A DNA stretch of 15,421 nucleotides from the NCBI GenBank assembly GCA_964428905.1, contig CAYSAA010000133.1, forward strand, positions 1-15,421, read 5' to 3'. A program made the translations under genes and the position numbers. Shown here one piece after another: positions 1 through 6,425 of the stretch. This DNA is from CAYSAA01 sp964428905 (lineage in GTDB: Bacteria > Atribacterota > Phoenicimicrobiia > Phoenicimicrobiales > Stramentimicrobiaceae). The notes under the pieces were generated by a model. That model searched no databases. It saw nothing but the letters and a program-made list of their open reading frames with translations, and was not told the origin of the DNA. Position 1 is the stretch's first letter. Each line of letters starts with the position of its first letter.

Positions 1-1
1 A

Positions 2-58
2 GTTGTATTGCTTAGAAATATCCAGTTAATAGCAAAGAAAAAGCAGAACAAAAAGTAA
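2..58 (+). CDS. possible 3' tail of an upstream gene (partial)
   Basis: One plus-strand frame is open from the window edge to TAA at 56-58 and would end in a lysine-rich tail (IAKKKQNKK). It is followed within 80 bases by two hairpins, as expected after a gene end. The stretch is too short to identify, and another frame also stays open briefly, so this is a weak call. Confidence 0.2.
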   Translation, partial: VVLLRNIQLIAKKKQNKK

Positions 59-97
59 CCAAGAAAAAGTTAAAACTCTTTTAGAGGTTCTTAAAGC

Positions 98-114
98 CAC
101 CCGCTATGCGGGTG
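98..114. repeat. GC-rich hairpin CACCCGC-tat-GCGGGTG
   Basis: A perfect 7-base-pair stem with a 3-base loop stands out in otherwise AT-rich sequence. The following bases (ttactttttatt) are only weakly T-rich. It could be a terminator or a REP-like short palindrome; the sequence alone does not decide. Confidence 0.5.
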
Positions 115-136
115 CGATATTTACTTTTTATTAAAA

Positions 137-170
137 TAAAAGCAGATTGGAGAAATCTAATCTGCTTTTA
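137..170 (+). terminator. long hairpin, probable transcription terminator
   Basis: Arms 137-148 (TAAAAGCAGATT) and 159-170 (AATCTGCTTTTA) are perfect 12-base inverted repeats around a 10-base loop. The A-run of the left arm and the T-run of the right arm give the A/T-flanked shape of a bidirectional intrinsic terminator. It lies upstream of the dihydrolipoamide dehydrogenase gene and probably ends the transcript of the preceding gene. Confidence 0.6.
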
Positions 171-257
171 CTCTATCAAATACAGATATACAAATAAATA
201 TTGAATCCTATTGAAATAGTAATTTGGCTAGAAGGTTATTAAGAAGTCGGACTTTAA

Positions 258-266
258 TGGTATATT
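258..266 (+). promoter_or_regulatory. possible extended -10 promoter of the dehydrogenase gene
   Basis: TGG at 258-260 followed by TATATT at 261-266 forms an extended -10 element 40 bases before the start codon. No convincing -35 hexamer is present at the normal distance, so the call rests on the extended -10 alone. Confidence 0.3.
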
Positions 267-305
267 ATTCCTTAAAAGTAAAAATAACAATAAGGGAGAA
301 AACAA

Positions 306-1700
306 ATGCCAGAGATGGATGTCGTTATTATCGGAGGAGGAATCGGGGGATATGTAGCAGCTTTAATGGGAGTACAGCTGGGTCTAAAAGTTACACTGGT
401 AGAGAAAGATCAGATTGGTGGTTTATGTCTTAATCGAGGTTGTATTCCAACTAAGGCATTGGCCAGTTCTGCACAGGTGTGGGAGTATCTCAAAAATAGC
501 GAGCAATATGGACTTTTAACTGAAAATATTTCTTTTGATTTAGAAAAAATTATTAAAAGAAAAGATCAAATTGTGCAGCGTTTAACTAGAGGAGTACAGT
601 CTTTGTTAAAAGCTAGAAAAGTACAGGTAATAGAAGGCAGGGCTGATATTTCTGCCCCCGGAGAAGTGGTAGTTTATAAGGAGGGAAAAGATAAGGAGGT
701 TTTAAAGACCAGAAATATTATCATTGCTACGGGTTCAGCTGTGAGAGAATTCGAAGTTGATAGTCCGGATAATGAGAATATTATCAATACTGATGAGGCA
801 CTATCTTTAGAACAATTACCTCAAAAAATGCTTATTGTGGGTGGTGGTTATTCCGGTGTTGAGTTTGCCTCTATTTTTAATAGCTTTGGTGTTCATGTTG
901 AGGTAGTTGATAAACTGAAGAGAATTTTATTGCCGGTAGATGAAGAAATTGCAGTTTCATTGTTGGAAATACTGAAAAAACAGGGCATTCATTTTTTACT
1001 CAAAAGTCAGATACAAAAAATTACTCAAGAAGACCATCAATTGTCTGTGTTCATAAAAAATGACAGCGAAGAGAAAAAAATCGAGACTGAAAAGATATTA
1101 ATTTCCACCGGACGTGTTCCCGATTTTGGTGGTTTGGACCTTCAAAGGTTAGGAATTGAATTGGAAGCTGAAGGAATCAAAGTTGACCAATATATGAAGA
1201 CTAATGTGTCCGGTATCTATGCAGTTGGTGATGTGGTGGCCAAAAAAATGTTAGCCCATGTTGCTTCTATGCAGAGCCAAATTGCAGTTCAGCACATAGC
1301 AGGAATTACAAAATCAATGTCTTACCGGGTGATACCATTTTGTGTTTTTTCCAATCCTGAGGTGTCAAGCGTGGGATTAAACGAGAATGAAGCAAGAGAA
1401 AAGCTGTCAGATATAAAAATATTTAGATTTCCTTATCGGGCAAACGGGAAAGCATTGTGTATGGATGAACGAGAAGGTTATGTCAAGATGATTTCGAACA
1501 AAAAAGATAATAAAATTGTTGGTATTCATATTATCGGAGCCCATGCCAGTGATTTAATTGCGGAAGCTTCCTTAGCATTACAGAAGGGATGTACTGCTTC
1601 TGATATTGCCGAAACAATTCATGCGCATCCCACGCTTCCTGAAACAATTGCAGAGACTGCTGAGGGTATTCTCGGACACCCTATTCACGTGTTAAGATGA
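306..1700 (+). CDS. lpdA: dihydrolipoamide dehydrogenase (E3)
   Basis: This FAD-dependent disulfide oxidoreductase reoxidises dihydrolipoyl groups of 2-oxoacid dehydrogenase or glycine-cleavage complexes and passes electrons to NAD+. It has 464 residues, the usual length. The N-terminal FAD Rossmann motif GGGIGG (10-15) is followed by the redox-active disulfide C41/C46 in GGLCLNRGCIPTK. A second Rossmann motif (GGGYSG) lies in the central NAD domain, a GD motif (YAVGDV) binds FAD, and the C-terminal catalytic dyad is H441/E446 in HAHPTLPE. The start is fixed by AAGGGAG at 292-298, 7 bases before ATG. No E1, E2, lipoyl or glycine-cleavage gene is adjacent, so its partner complex must be encoded elsewhere. 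Mercuric reductase and glutathione reductase are less likely given the HPT..E ending and the length. Confidence 0.93.
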   Translation: MPEMDVVIIGGGIGGYVAALMGVQLGLKVTLVEKDQIGGLCLNRGCIPTKALASSAQVWEYLKNSEQYGLLTENISFDLEKIIKRKDQIVQRLTRGVQSLLKARKVQVIEGRADISAPGEVVVYKEGKDKEVLKTRNIIIATGSAVREFEVDSPDNENIINTDEALSLEQLPQKMLIVGGGYSGVEFASIFNSFGVHVEVVDKLKRILLPVDEEIAVSLLEILKKQGIHFLLKSQIQKITQEDHQLSVFIKNDSEEKKIETEKILISTGRVPDFGGLDLQRLGIELEAEGIKVDQYMKTNVSGIYAVGDVVAKKMLAHVASMQSQIAVQHIAGITKSMSYRVIPFCVFSNPEVSSVGLNENEAREKLSDIKIFRFPYRANGKALCMDEREGYVKMISNKKDNKIVGIHIIGAHASDLIAEASLALQKGCTASDIAETIHAHPTLPETIAETAEGILGHPIHVLR

Positions 1701-1785
1701 AAAAAAGATATTCTCATGACTTTTCTTTCTGAAACAATAATATGATAATAATAGCTATTCCACATAGGAAAGTGTAAAGAAAAAT

Positions 1786-2409
1786 ATGAAAAAATGGTTA
1801 CATATTTTCGTTATTCTTGTCATTATCGGCATAGTTTCCATATTTTTTTTATGGAAGATGATGGTTTCCCCACAGTATTCCTTAAAGCAGATCAAGAAAG
1901 CCATTCCTCAGCACAATGTAACGGCTTTTGATGAGTATGTTGATTTGGATGAGGTAGTAGATAATGTCATTGTTCACACCTGGCAATACTATACTGCAAA
2001 AGAGAAGACGGGAAGCCGATGGAGCGAAATTAGTAATGAAATCAGTAACAGTCTGATCTCAGCAGTGAAGCCGAATTTAAAAGAAATAGTCAAGAAAGAA
2101 ATACTTGCTTATGTTGCTACAGGTCAATGGGCTAGTACTGATGCAGATGATAATAATGAGATTTCTACAGTGATTATTAAAATGATAAAGAGAAGAATTG
2201 ACCCGGAACAGTGGGACTATCAATCAATAAATTTTACCAAAATAGAAGGAGAAACGGCAAGCATTGGTCTGACTTATTATGACCAGGTTAAGGAAACTAA
2301 TTTTTTAGTTGAACTCAAAATGAAAGATATGAAAGGCTACTGGCAACTTGTAGAAATTACCAATGTGGCGCAATTAATCAATATGTTTCAAGAATTAAAT
2401 AATAATTAA
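1786..2409 (+). CDS. membrane-anchored DUF2939-like protein
   Basis: This 207-residue protein has unknown function. A single hydrophobic segment at about residues 5-27 looks like an uncleaved N-terminal anchor, placing the rest outside the membrane. The following stretch (SPQYSLKQIKKAIPQHN, then AFDEYVDLDEVVDNV) resembles the DUF2939 family, whose members begin with an SPYY..L.Q.K.AI-like motif and a YVD segment. The remainder is a soluble, charged domain with predicted helices and a C-terminal half that looks beta-rich. The gene follows the dehydrogenase by 85 bases with no clear terminator between, so the two may be co-transcribed. The ribosome site is weak (AGGAAAG at 1766-1772, 13 bases from ATG). 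The DUF2939 assignment is from memory of the family pattern. That this is a real gene is much surer than its family. Confidence 0.72.
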   Translation: MKKWLHIFVILVIIGIVSIFFLWKMMVSPQYSLKQIKKAIPQHNVTAFDEYVDLDEVVDNVIVHTWQYYTAKEKTGSRWSEISNEISNSLISAVKPNLKEIVKKEILAYVATGQWASTDADDNNEISTVIIKMIKRRIDPEQWDYQSINFTKIEGETASIGLTYYDQVKETNFLVELKMKDMKGYWQLVEITNVAQLINMFQELNNN

Positions 2410-2430
2410 TTCAATCAAGTTGTTATATAT

Positions 2431-2440
2431 ATGGTAAAAT
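2431..2440 (+). promoter_or_regulatory. extended -10 element ATGGTAAAAT
   Basis: TGG plus TAAAAT (2435-2440) matches the extended -10 form TGnTATAAT with one mismatch. It lies in the spacer ahead of the aldolase gene, 113 bases before its start. The -35 region is poor. Confidence 0.3.
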
Positions 2441-2483
2441 GAATTGAAAAACAAGCTGTATTAACGGGGGAAGGCACTGTTAG

Positions 2484-2500
2484 AAAAATGGTAAAATATA
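2484..2500 (+). promoter_or_regulatory. extended -10 element, first copy of a 17-base repeat
   Basis: AAAAATGGTAAAATATA contains TGG-TAAAAT and starts 70 bases before the aldolase start codon. The identical 17 bases occur at 6153-6169 ahead of the sugar-transport operon. No good -35 hexamer is visible, which fits an extended -10 promoter. It is the more likely of the two candidate promoters for the aldolase gene. Confidence 0.4.
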
Positions 2501-2553
2501 TTAAGTGGTTTACTTTAAGAATATAATTATTACAATATAGAGGAGGTTAGAAA

Positions 2554-3609
2554 ATGAATTTAGATGAAATTCAAAAACTTTTAGGAAAAGATGCCGGTTA
2601 CTTGTTAGATCATCAATGCAAAACGATTTCTAAAGATCAGCTTCAACTGCCTGGAGCGGATTTTGTGGAACGTATTTTTGGTATATCTGACCGTTCATCA
2701 CAGGTTAGACAGAATCTAAAAACAGTTTTCAATCAAGGAAGATTAAAGGGAACCGGATATCTTTCTATATTGCCGGTTGATCAGGGAATTGAGCATTCTG
2801 CCGGCGCCTCTTTTGCCCCTAATCCTATTTATTTTGATCCGGAAAATATCGTAAAATTAGCCATTGAAGGTGGTTGCAATGCTGTAACGTCTACACTTGG
2901 TGTTTTGGGTATAGTGTCTCAAAAATATGCTGATCAAATTCCCTTTGTTCTGAAGTTGAACCATAATGAATTATTGTCCTATCCCAATCATTATGATCAG
3001 AGAATGTTTGCAACGGTCGAACAGGCTTATGAAATGGGTGCCAGGGGAGTGGGTGCAACCGTCTATTTTGGTTCACAGGAATCCAGGAGACAGATTGAAG
3101 AAGTCTCTCTTGCCTTTATGCAGGCGCACCAGCTGGGTATGTTTACTGTTTTGTGGTGTTATCTTAGAAATTCTGCATTCAAGAAAGATGGTGTTGATTA
3201 TCATACCTCGGCTGATTTGACAGGACAGGCCAATCATCTGGGAGTGACCATTGAAGCAGATCTGATTAAGCAAAAGCAGCCTACCAATAATGGTGGTTAT
3301 CAGGCTATCGGATTTGGAAAAACCAGTCCATTGGTCTATGAACAATTGACTTCAGATCATCCCATTGATCTTACTCGTTATCAGGTGGCTAATTGCTATA
3401 TGGGTAGAATCGGTTTAATTAATTCTGGCGGACCATCAGGAGAAAATGACTTACAACAGGCTGTTAAAACTGCAATTATCAATAAAAGAGCTGGCGGTAT
3501 GGGCGTTATTTCGGGAAGAAAAACCTTCCAAAAGCCGATGAAAGAAGGTATTCAAATATTCCATGCCATTCAGGATGTATATCTCTGTGATGAAATTGAA
3601 GTAGCTTAG
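2554..3609 (+). CDS. fbaB: class I fructose-bisphosphate aldolase, FbaB/DhnA type
   Basis: It cleaves fructose-1,6-bisphosphate to dihydroxyacetone phosphate and glyceraldehyde-3-phosphate, or runs in reverse for gluconeogenesis, through a Schiff base. It has 351 residues, close to the E. coli FbaB length. Family features are the long N-terminal extension, the LPVDQGIEHS segment near residue 73, LKLNHNELL, ARGVGATVYFGS, and the segment EADLIKQK. K239 in that last segment is my candidate for the Schiff-base lysine. The C-terminal part has GGPSGEND and the GMGVISGRK phosphate-binding stretch. AGGAGG at 2541-2546 sits 7 bases before ATG. Its stop codon overlaps the 3' end of the opposite-strand trehalose gene by 4 bases. 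In this window it is the only glycolytic-core enzyme, alongside a probable transketolase further downstream. Confidence 0.93.
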   Translation: MNLDEIQKLLGKDAGYLLDHQCKTISKDQLQLPGADFVERIFGISDRSSQVRQNLKTVFNQGRLKGTGYLSILPVDQGIEHSAGASFAPNPIYFDPENIVKLAIEGGCNAVTSTLGVLGIVSQKYADQIPFVLKLNHNELLSYPNHYDQRMFATVEQAYEMGARGVGATVYFGSQESRRQIEEVSLAFMQAHQLGMFTVLWCYLRNSAFKKDGVDYHTSADLTGQANHLGVTIEADLIKQKQPTNNGGYQAIGFGKTSPLVYEQLTSDHPIDLTRYQVANCYMGRIGLINSGGPSGENDLQQAVKTAIINKRAGGMGVISGRKTFQKPMKEGIQIFHAIQDVYLCDEIEVA

Positions 3610-5801
3610 GCATGGTAAGATTTATTGGCCAATTCTTTTAACAAAGCCCGGACTTCTGTTGAAGAATTAATATTATACTTTGATTCAGAAATTCCCTGTC
3701 CGACTTTAATGGAATAGGCTGAGTCAGGTAAGTGAGAAAAAGTTGCTTCGTCTGACCAGTCATCACCAATAGCTAAGATAAAATCCCAGTCTTTTTCGGA
3801 GATCCATTGGTAGGCAGTTATTCCTTTATTGATTCCAGCTGTCTTAATTTCAATGAGTTTTTCTCCATGATTTACTTCCAAATTCAAGTTGGAGGTAAGA
3901 TGGGTTAAGGAATCCATCAATTCCATAGCCCGAGTACGTCCGAAAGTTGGATCTGTATTAACATAGTGCCAAACCAGTGAATATTCTTTTTCCTGAATAA
4001 AGGAACCGGGAGTACGATTGGTATACAGTTCTAAAATTGGTCTGATTTGGTCTTTCCATTCTTTTCTCAATGGCTCAATGGTTTGCCATTCATCTGAGTC
4101 CTTTCTTAGCCAGGCACCATGTTCGGCAATTAAGTCTACTTTTATGTTCTTAAACCATTCTTCCAAAATATCTTTTTCTCTCCCGCTGACAATGACTACC
4201 TTGTTTCTGTAATCATGATTAAGCAGATTGATAGTATTGATAACATCTTGAGAAGGTTTGGATTGTTTAAATTTAAAATTATAAGGAACAAGGGTACCGT
4301 CATAATCAATTAAAAAGAGCCTCAGATTGCTTTGTTTATATTTTTTTATGATTTTCAGCCTGCTTCTGGGAGACAAAAATCTGGCAGATAGATCTTTTTG
4401 AACGTTTTTAACTTTAATTAAGTTTTCTTTAAAATCCTCAGCCCACTTTTTTACATCATATTCTTTCAAGCGTTTCTGCATGTTTAGGTTTCTTTTTTGC
4501 TGTTCTTTTTCATCCATATTGAGGGCATACTTTAAAGCCCAGGAAATTTGCGTACGGTTATTTGGATTAACAATAAGCGCCTCACCCATTTCATTACCGG
4601 CTCCCGCCATTTCACTGAGAATAAGGACACCCTTTGCATCTTTTTTGGTGGCAATATATTCTTTCGCAATTAGATTCATTCCGTCCTTTAACGGAGTTAT
4701 CAGGGCAATATCTGCAATATAATACAAGGCAGTTAACTCATGGAAGGGTAGTGAGCGATATAAGTACCAGATAGGAGACCAGCCCAATTTACCGAATTTC
4801 CCGTTAATATGACCAATCATTTCATCAACCTGTTGTTTCAATAACTGATATTGAGAGACTCCGGTCCGGGAAGGAACGGCTACTAAAATCATGGTTACTT
4901 TTTCCCAGTATTCAGGATTATCTTCCAGGAAAGTCGAAAAGGCTTTTAAGCGTTCCAAAATTCCCTTGGTATAGTCTAACCGGTCAACAGAAATAATGAT
5001 TTTATTTTTAAATATCTTCTTTTTAATTTTTCGGATTTCTTTTTTTGTTTGCTCTTGATCGGAAGAATTAAAAAAGCGGTCAAAATCGATTCCCATCGGA
5101 AATGAATCAACTTTGATTACCCGGTTCTGGTAATTTACATAACCCAGGCTGCTTTCATATCCCCGTAAACGCAATATACAATCAAGATAGTTTCGCACAT
5201 AATCATAGGTATGGAAACCAATTAGATTAGCCCCCATTAAGCCTTCCAGTATCTCCCGGCGCCAGGGAAGTAGCCGAAAAATTTCAGTAGGTGGGAAGGG
5301 AATATGTAAAAAGAAACCGATGCTTAAATCAGGTATTCTCTTCCTTAATAAGTTTGGTAATAACATAAGATGGTAATCATGAATCCAAACCATATCATCG
5401 GGTTGTACAATATCAAGTATAGTCTGACAAAAAATCTGATTAACGCATTTATAGGCATCCCATAGATTATTTTCATAGACAGTAAATTGGCAAAAACAAT
5501 GGAAGAGAGACCAGATAGTTTCATTACAAAAACCATTATAATAATCCTTAATATGAGACTGTGACAAAAAAACAGGATAGTTTCCCATTTGATCCATTTT
5601 TTCCAGTAAATTTTCTTTTTCCTCTGAATTTATCTCTTCTTTTGCCAAGCCTGGCCATCCGACCCAAAGACATTCATGGTCTTTTTGAAATGATGACATT
5701 CCGGTTGCCAGTCCACCTACGCTCTGCTGATAAGATAATTTACCTTTTAATCTTTTTACTGTTATCGGAAGGCGATTTGATACGATAATAATACGTGACA
5801 T
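3606..5801 (-). CDS. bifunctional trehalose-6-phosphate synthase/phosphatase (OtsA-OtsB fusion)
   Basis: It couples UDP-glucose and glucose-6-phosphate to trehalose-6-phosphate and then removes the phosphate to give trehalose, a cytoplasmic compatible solute. The protein has 731 residues. Residues 1 to about 475 are a GT20 synthase: NRLPIT near the N-terminus, GGLATGM, HDYH (141-144), LHIPFPPTE, and R274/K279 in RLDYTKG, with the spacing of the phosphate-binding pair in E. coli OtsA. Residues from about 490 onward are a HAD phosphatase with DYDGT (D499 nucleophile, D501 acid), VSGREK and IGDDWSDE. I chose the ATG at 5801 rather than one 8 codons upstream, because AAAGGAGGT (5808-5816 on the plus strand) lies 6 bases before it and inside the longer reading. 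The gene is divergent from the sugar-transport operon. Both active sites look intact. Confidence 0.95.
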   Translation of the reverse strand: MSRIIIVSNRLPITVKRLKGKLSYQQSVGGLATGMSSFQKDHECLWVGWPGLAKEEINSEEKENLLEKMDQMGNYPVFLSQSHIKDYYNGFCNETIWSLFHCFCQFTVYENNLWDAYKCVNQIFCQTILDIVQPDDMVWIHDYHLMLLPNLLRKRIPDLSIGFFLHIPFPPTEIFRLLPWRREILEGLMGANLIGFHTYDYVRNYLDCILRLRGYESSLGYVNYQNRVIKVDSFPMGIDFDRFFNSSDQEQTKKEIRKIKKKIFKNKIIISVDRLDYTKGILERLKAFSTFLEDNPEYWEKVTMILVAVPSRTGVSQYQLLKQQVDEMIGHINGKFGKLGWSPIWYLYRSLPFHELTALYYIADIALITPLKDGMNLIAKEYIATKKDAKGVLILSEMAGAGNEMGEALIVNPNNRTQISWALKYALNMDEKEQQKRNLNMQKRLKEYDVKKWAEDFKENLIKVKNVQKDLSARFLSPRSRLKIIKKYKQSNLRLFLIDYDGTLVPYNFKFKQSKPSQDVINTINLLNHDYRNKVVIVSGREKDILEEWFKNIKVDLIAEHGAWLRKDSDEWQTIEPLRKEWKDQIRPILELYTNRTPGSFIQEKEYSLVWHYVNTDPTFGRTRAMELMDSLTHLTSNLNLEVNHGEKLIEIKTAGINKGITAYQWISEKDWDFILAIGDDWSDEATFSHLPDSAYSIKVGQGISESKYNINSSTEVRALLKELANKSYHA

Positions 5802-5965
5802 AATATGACCTCCTTTAAAAAGCAAAGATTCTACATAAAAAGGATTAGACTTGTTGCGTTAAGGTAAATATAGAGACAATAATATCCAAAATTGGGTTTA
5901 CTTATTCGTCCACTTATATATTAACATATTTTAAAAGGTATGAGAATGTCTACTTTCTACTTTAA

Positions 5966-5994
5966 ATTATACTCCCTAAAAAGCAAAACTAAAA
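5966..5994 (-). promoter_or_regulatory. candidate promoter of the trehalose synthase/phosphatase gene
   Basis: Read on the minus strand, a perfect TATAAT occupies 5971-5966. A weak -35 (TTTTAG) lies at 5994-5989, 17 bases away. It would give a leader of roughly 160 bases before the start at 5801. The -10 is good but the -35 is not, so confidence is modest. Confidence 0.35.
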
Positions 5995-6152
5995 CTATAG
6001 AATTTTGTCAATAACGACTCCTTGACTCATCATTATTAACTTCTACCTAGTGAATTGTATACCCTTAGGGGGGATAAATTAATTTTTGACATGCTATTTA
6101 ATTATTAAAAAATTGGTTATATAAAATAATAAATAAAAAGAAATTTTTTCAA

Positions 6153-6171
6153 AAAAATGGTAAAATATAAT
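6153..6171 (+). promoter_or_regulatory. candidate promoter of the sugar-transport operon, second copy of the 17-base repeat
   Basis: The 17 bases at 6153-6169 are identical to 2484-2500. They hold the extended -10 TGG-TAAAAT (6158-6166), immediately overlapped by a perfect TATAAT at 6166-6171. No clear -35 is present. Transcription from here would give a leader of about 250 bases ahead of the binding-protein gene. Confidence 0.4.
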
Positions 6172-6198
6172 TGTAAGTTCTATCATAGTAAAATTCGC

Positions 6199-6220
6199 TT
6201 GCATTTGAATGTAAATACAA
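6199..6220. promoter_or_regulatory. imperfect inverted repeat, possible operator
   Basis: TTGCATTT (6199-6206) and AAATACAA (6213-6220) are 8-base inverted repeats with one mismatch around a 6-base centre. The site starts 28 bases after the candidate -10 element at 6166-6171, a position suited to a repressor. In AT-rich sequence such a repeat could arise by chance. Confidence 0.25.
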
Positions 6221-6340
6221 TTTATAATAATTTATGATAATAACAAAAAACTGCTTTTATTTTATATCATGGATATAGATATATAAATGCAATTTCAATT
6301 TATCTACTGAAGTGTTCAGGACTCATTTTGTATGCCAAGG

Positions 6341-6355
6341 AAGGAGGTGTCCAGC
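6341..6355 (+). promoter_or_regulatory. orphan extended Shine-Dalgarno block complementary to the 16S rRNA 3' end
   Basis: AAGGAGGTGTCCAGC matches the complement of the conserved 16S 3' end (AAGGAGGTGATCCAGC) except for one missing A. No ATG, GTG or TTG sits at a usable distance downstream in a worthwhile frame. The binding-protein gene has its own AAGGAGG at 6413-6419. The role is unknown; a ribosome standby site or a remnant are possibilities. Confidence 0.4.
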
Positions 6356-6425
6356 TTTCGTTTATCAATATATTTTTAATTTTTTTAAAGCCAATCATTA
6401 GAGATAAAAAATAAGGAGGTTATGT

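Larger units (their letters stand above)
5802..6425. other. 624-base AT-rich divergent regulatory spacer
   Basis: No protein gene is supported here. It carries the trehalose gene leader on the minus strand, and a long leader for the binding-protein gene on the plus strand. A consensus -35 (TTGACA, 6086-6091) has only a poor -10 partner (AAAAAT at 6108-6113, 16-base spacer). There is also an extended -10 repeat (6153-6169), an imperfect inverted repeat (6199-6220) and an orphan Shine-Dalgarno-like block (6341-6355). A 15-codon reading frame at 6332-6379 overlaps that block but has no ribosome site of its own. Confidence 0.6.

Noticed and set aside
171..305. Glycine or other riboswitch in the dehydrogenase leader
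   Set aside because: The leader is short, AT-rich and lacks the conserved stems and G-rich cores of known riboswitches; the intrinsic terminator lies upstream of the promoter, not after it.
224..433. 69-codon plus-strand frame overlapping the start of the dehydrogenase gene
   Set aside because: Out of frame with a motif-complete gene, and without a ribosome site.
6086..6113. Consensus TTGACA as main promoter of the transport operon
   Set aside because: Hexamers at 16-18 bases downstream match TATAAT at no more than four positions; the extended -10 at 6158-6171 looks better. Not excluded.
6332..6379. 15-codon frame ATG...TAA in the transport operon leader
   Set aside because: The Shine-Dalgarno-like block lies inside it, not before it, so initiation at its ATG is not supported.
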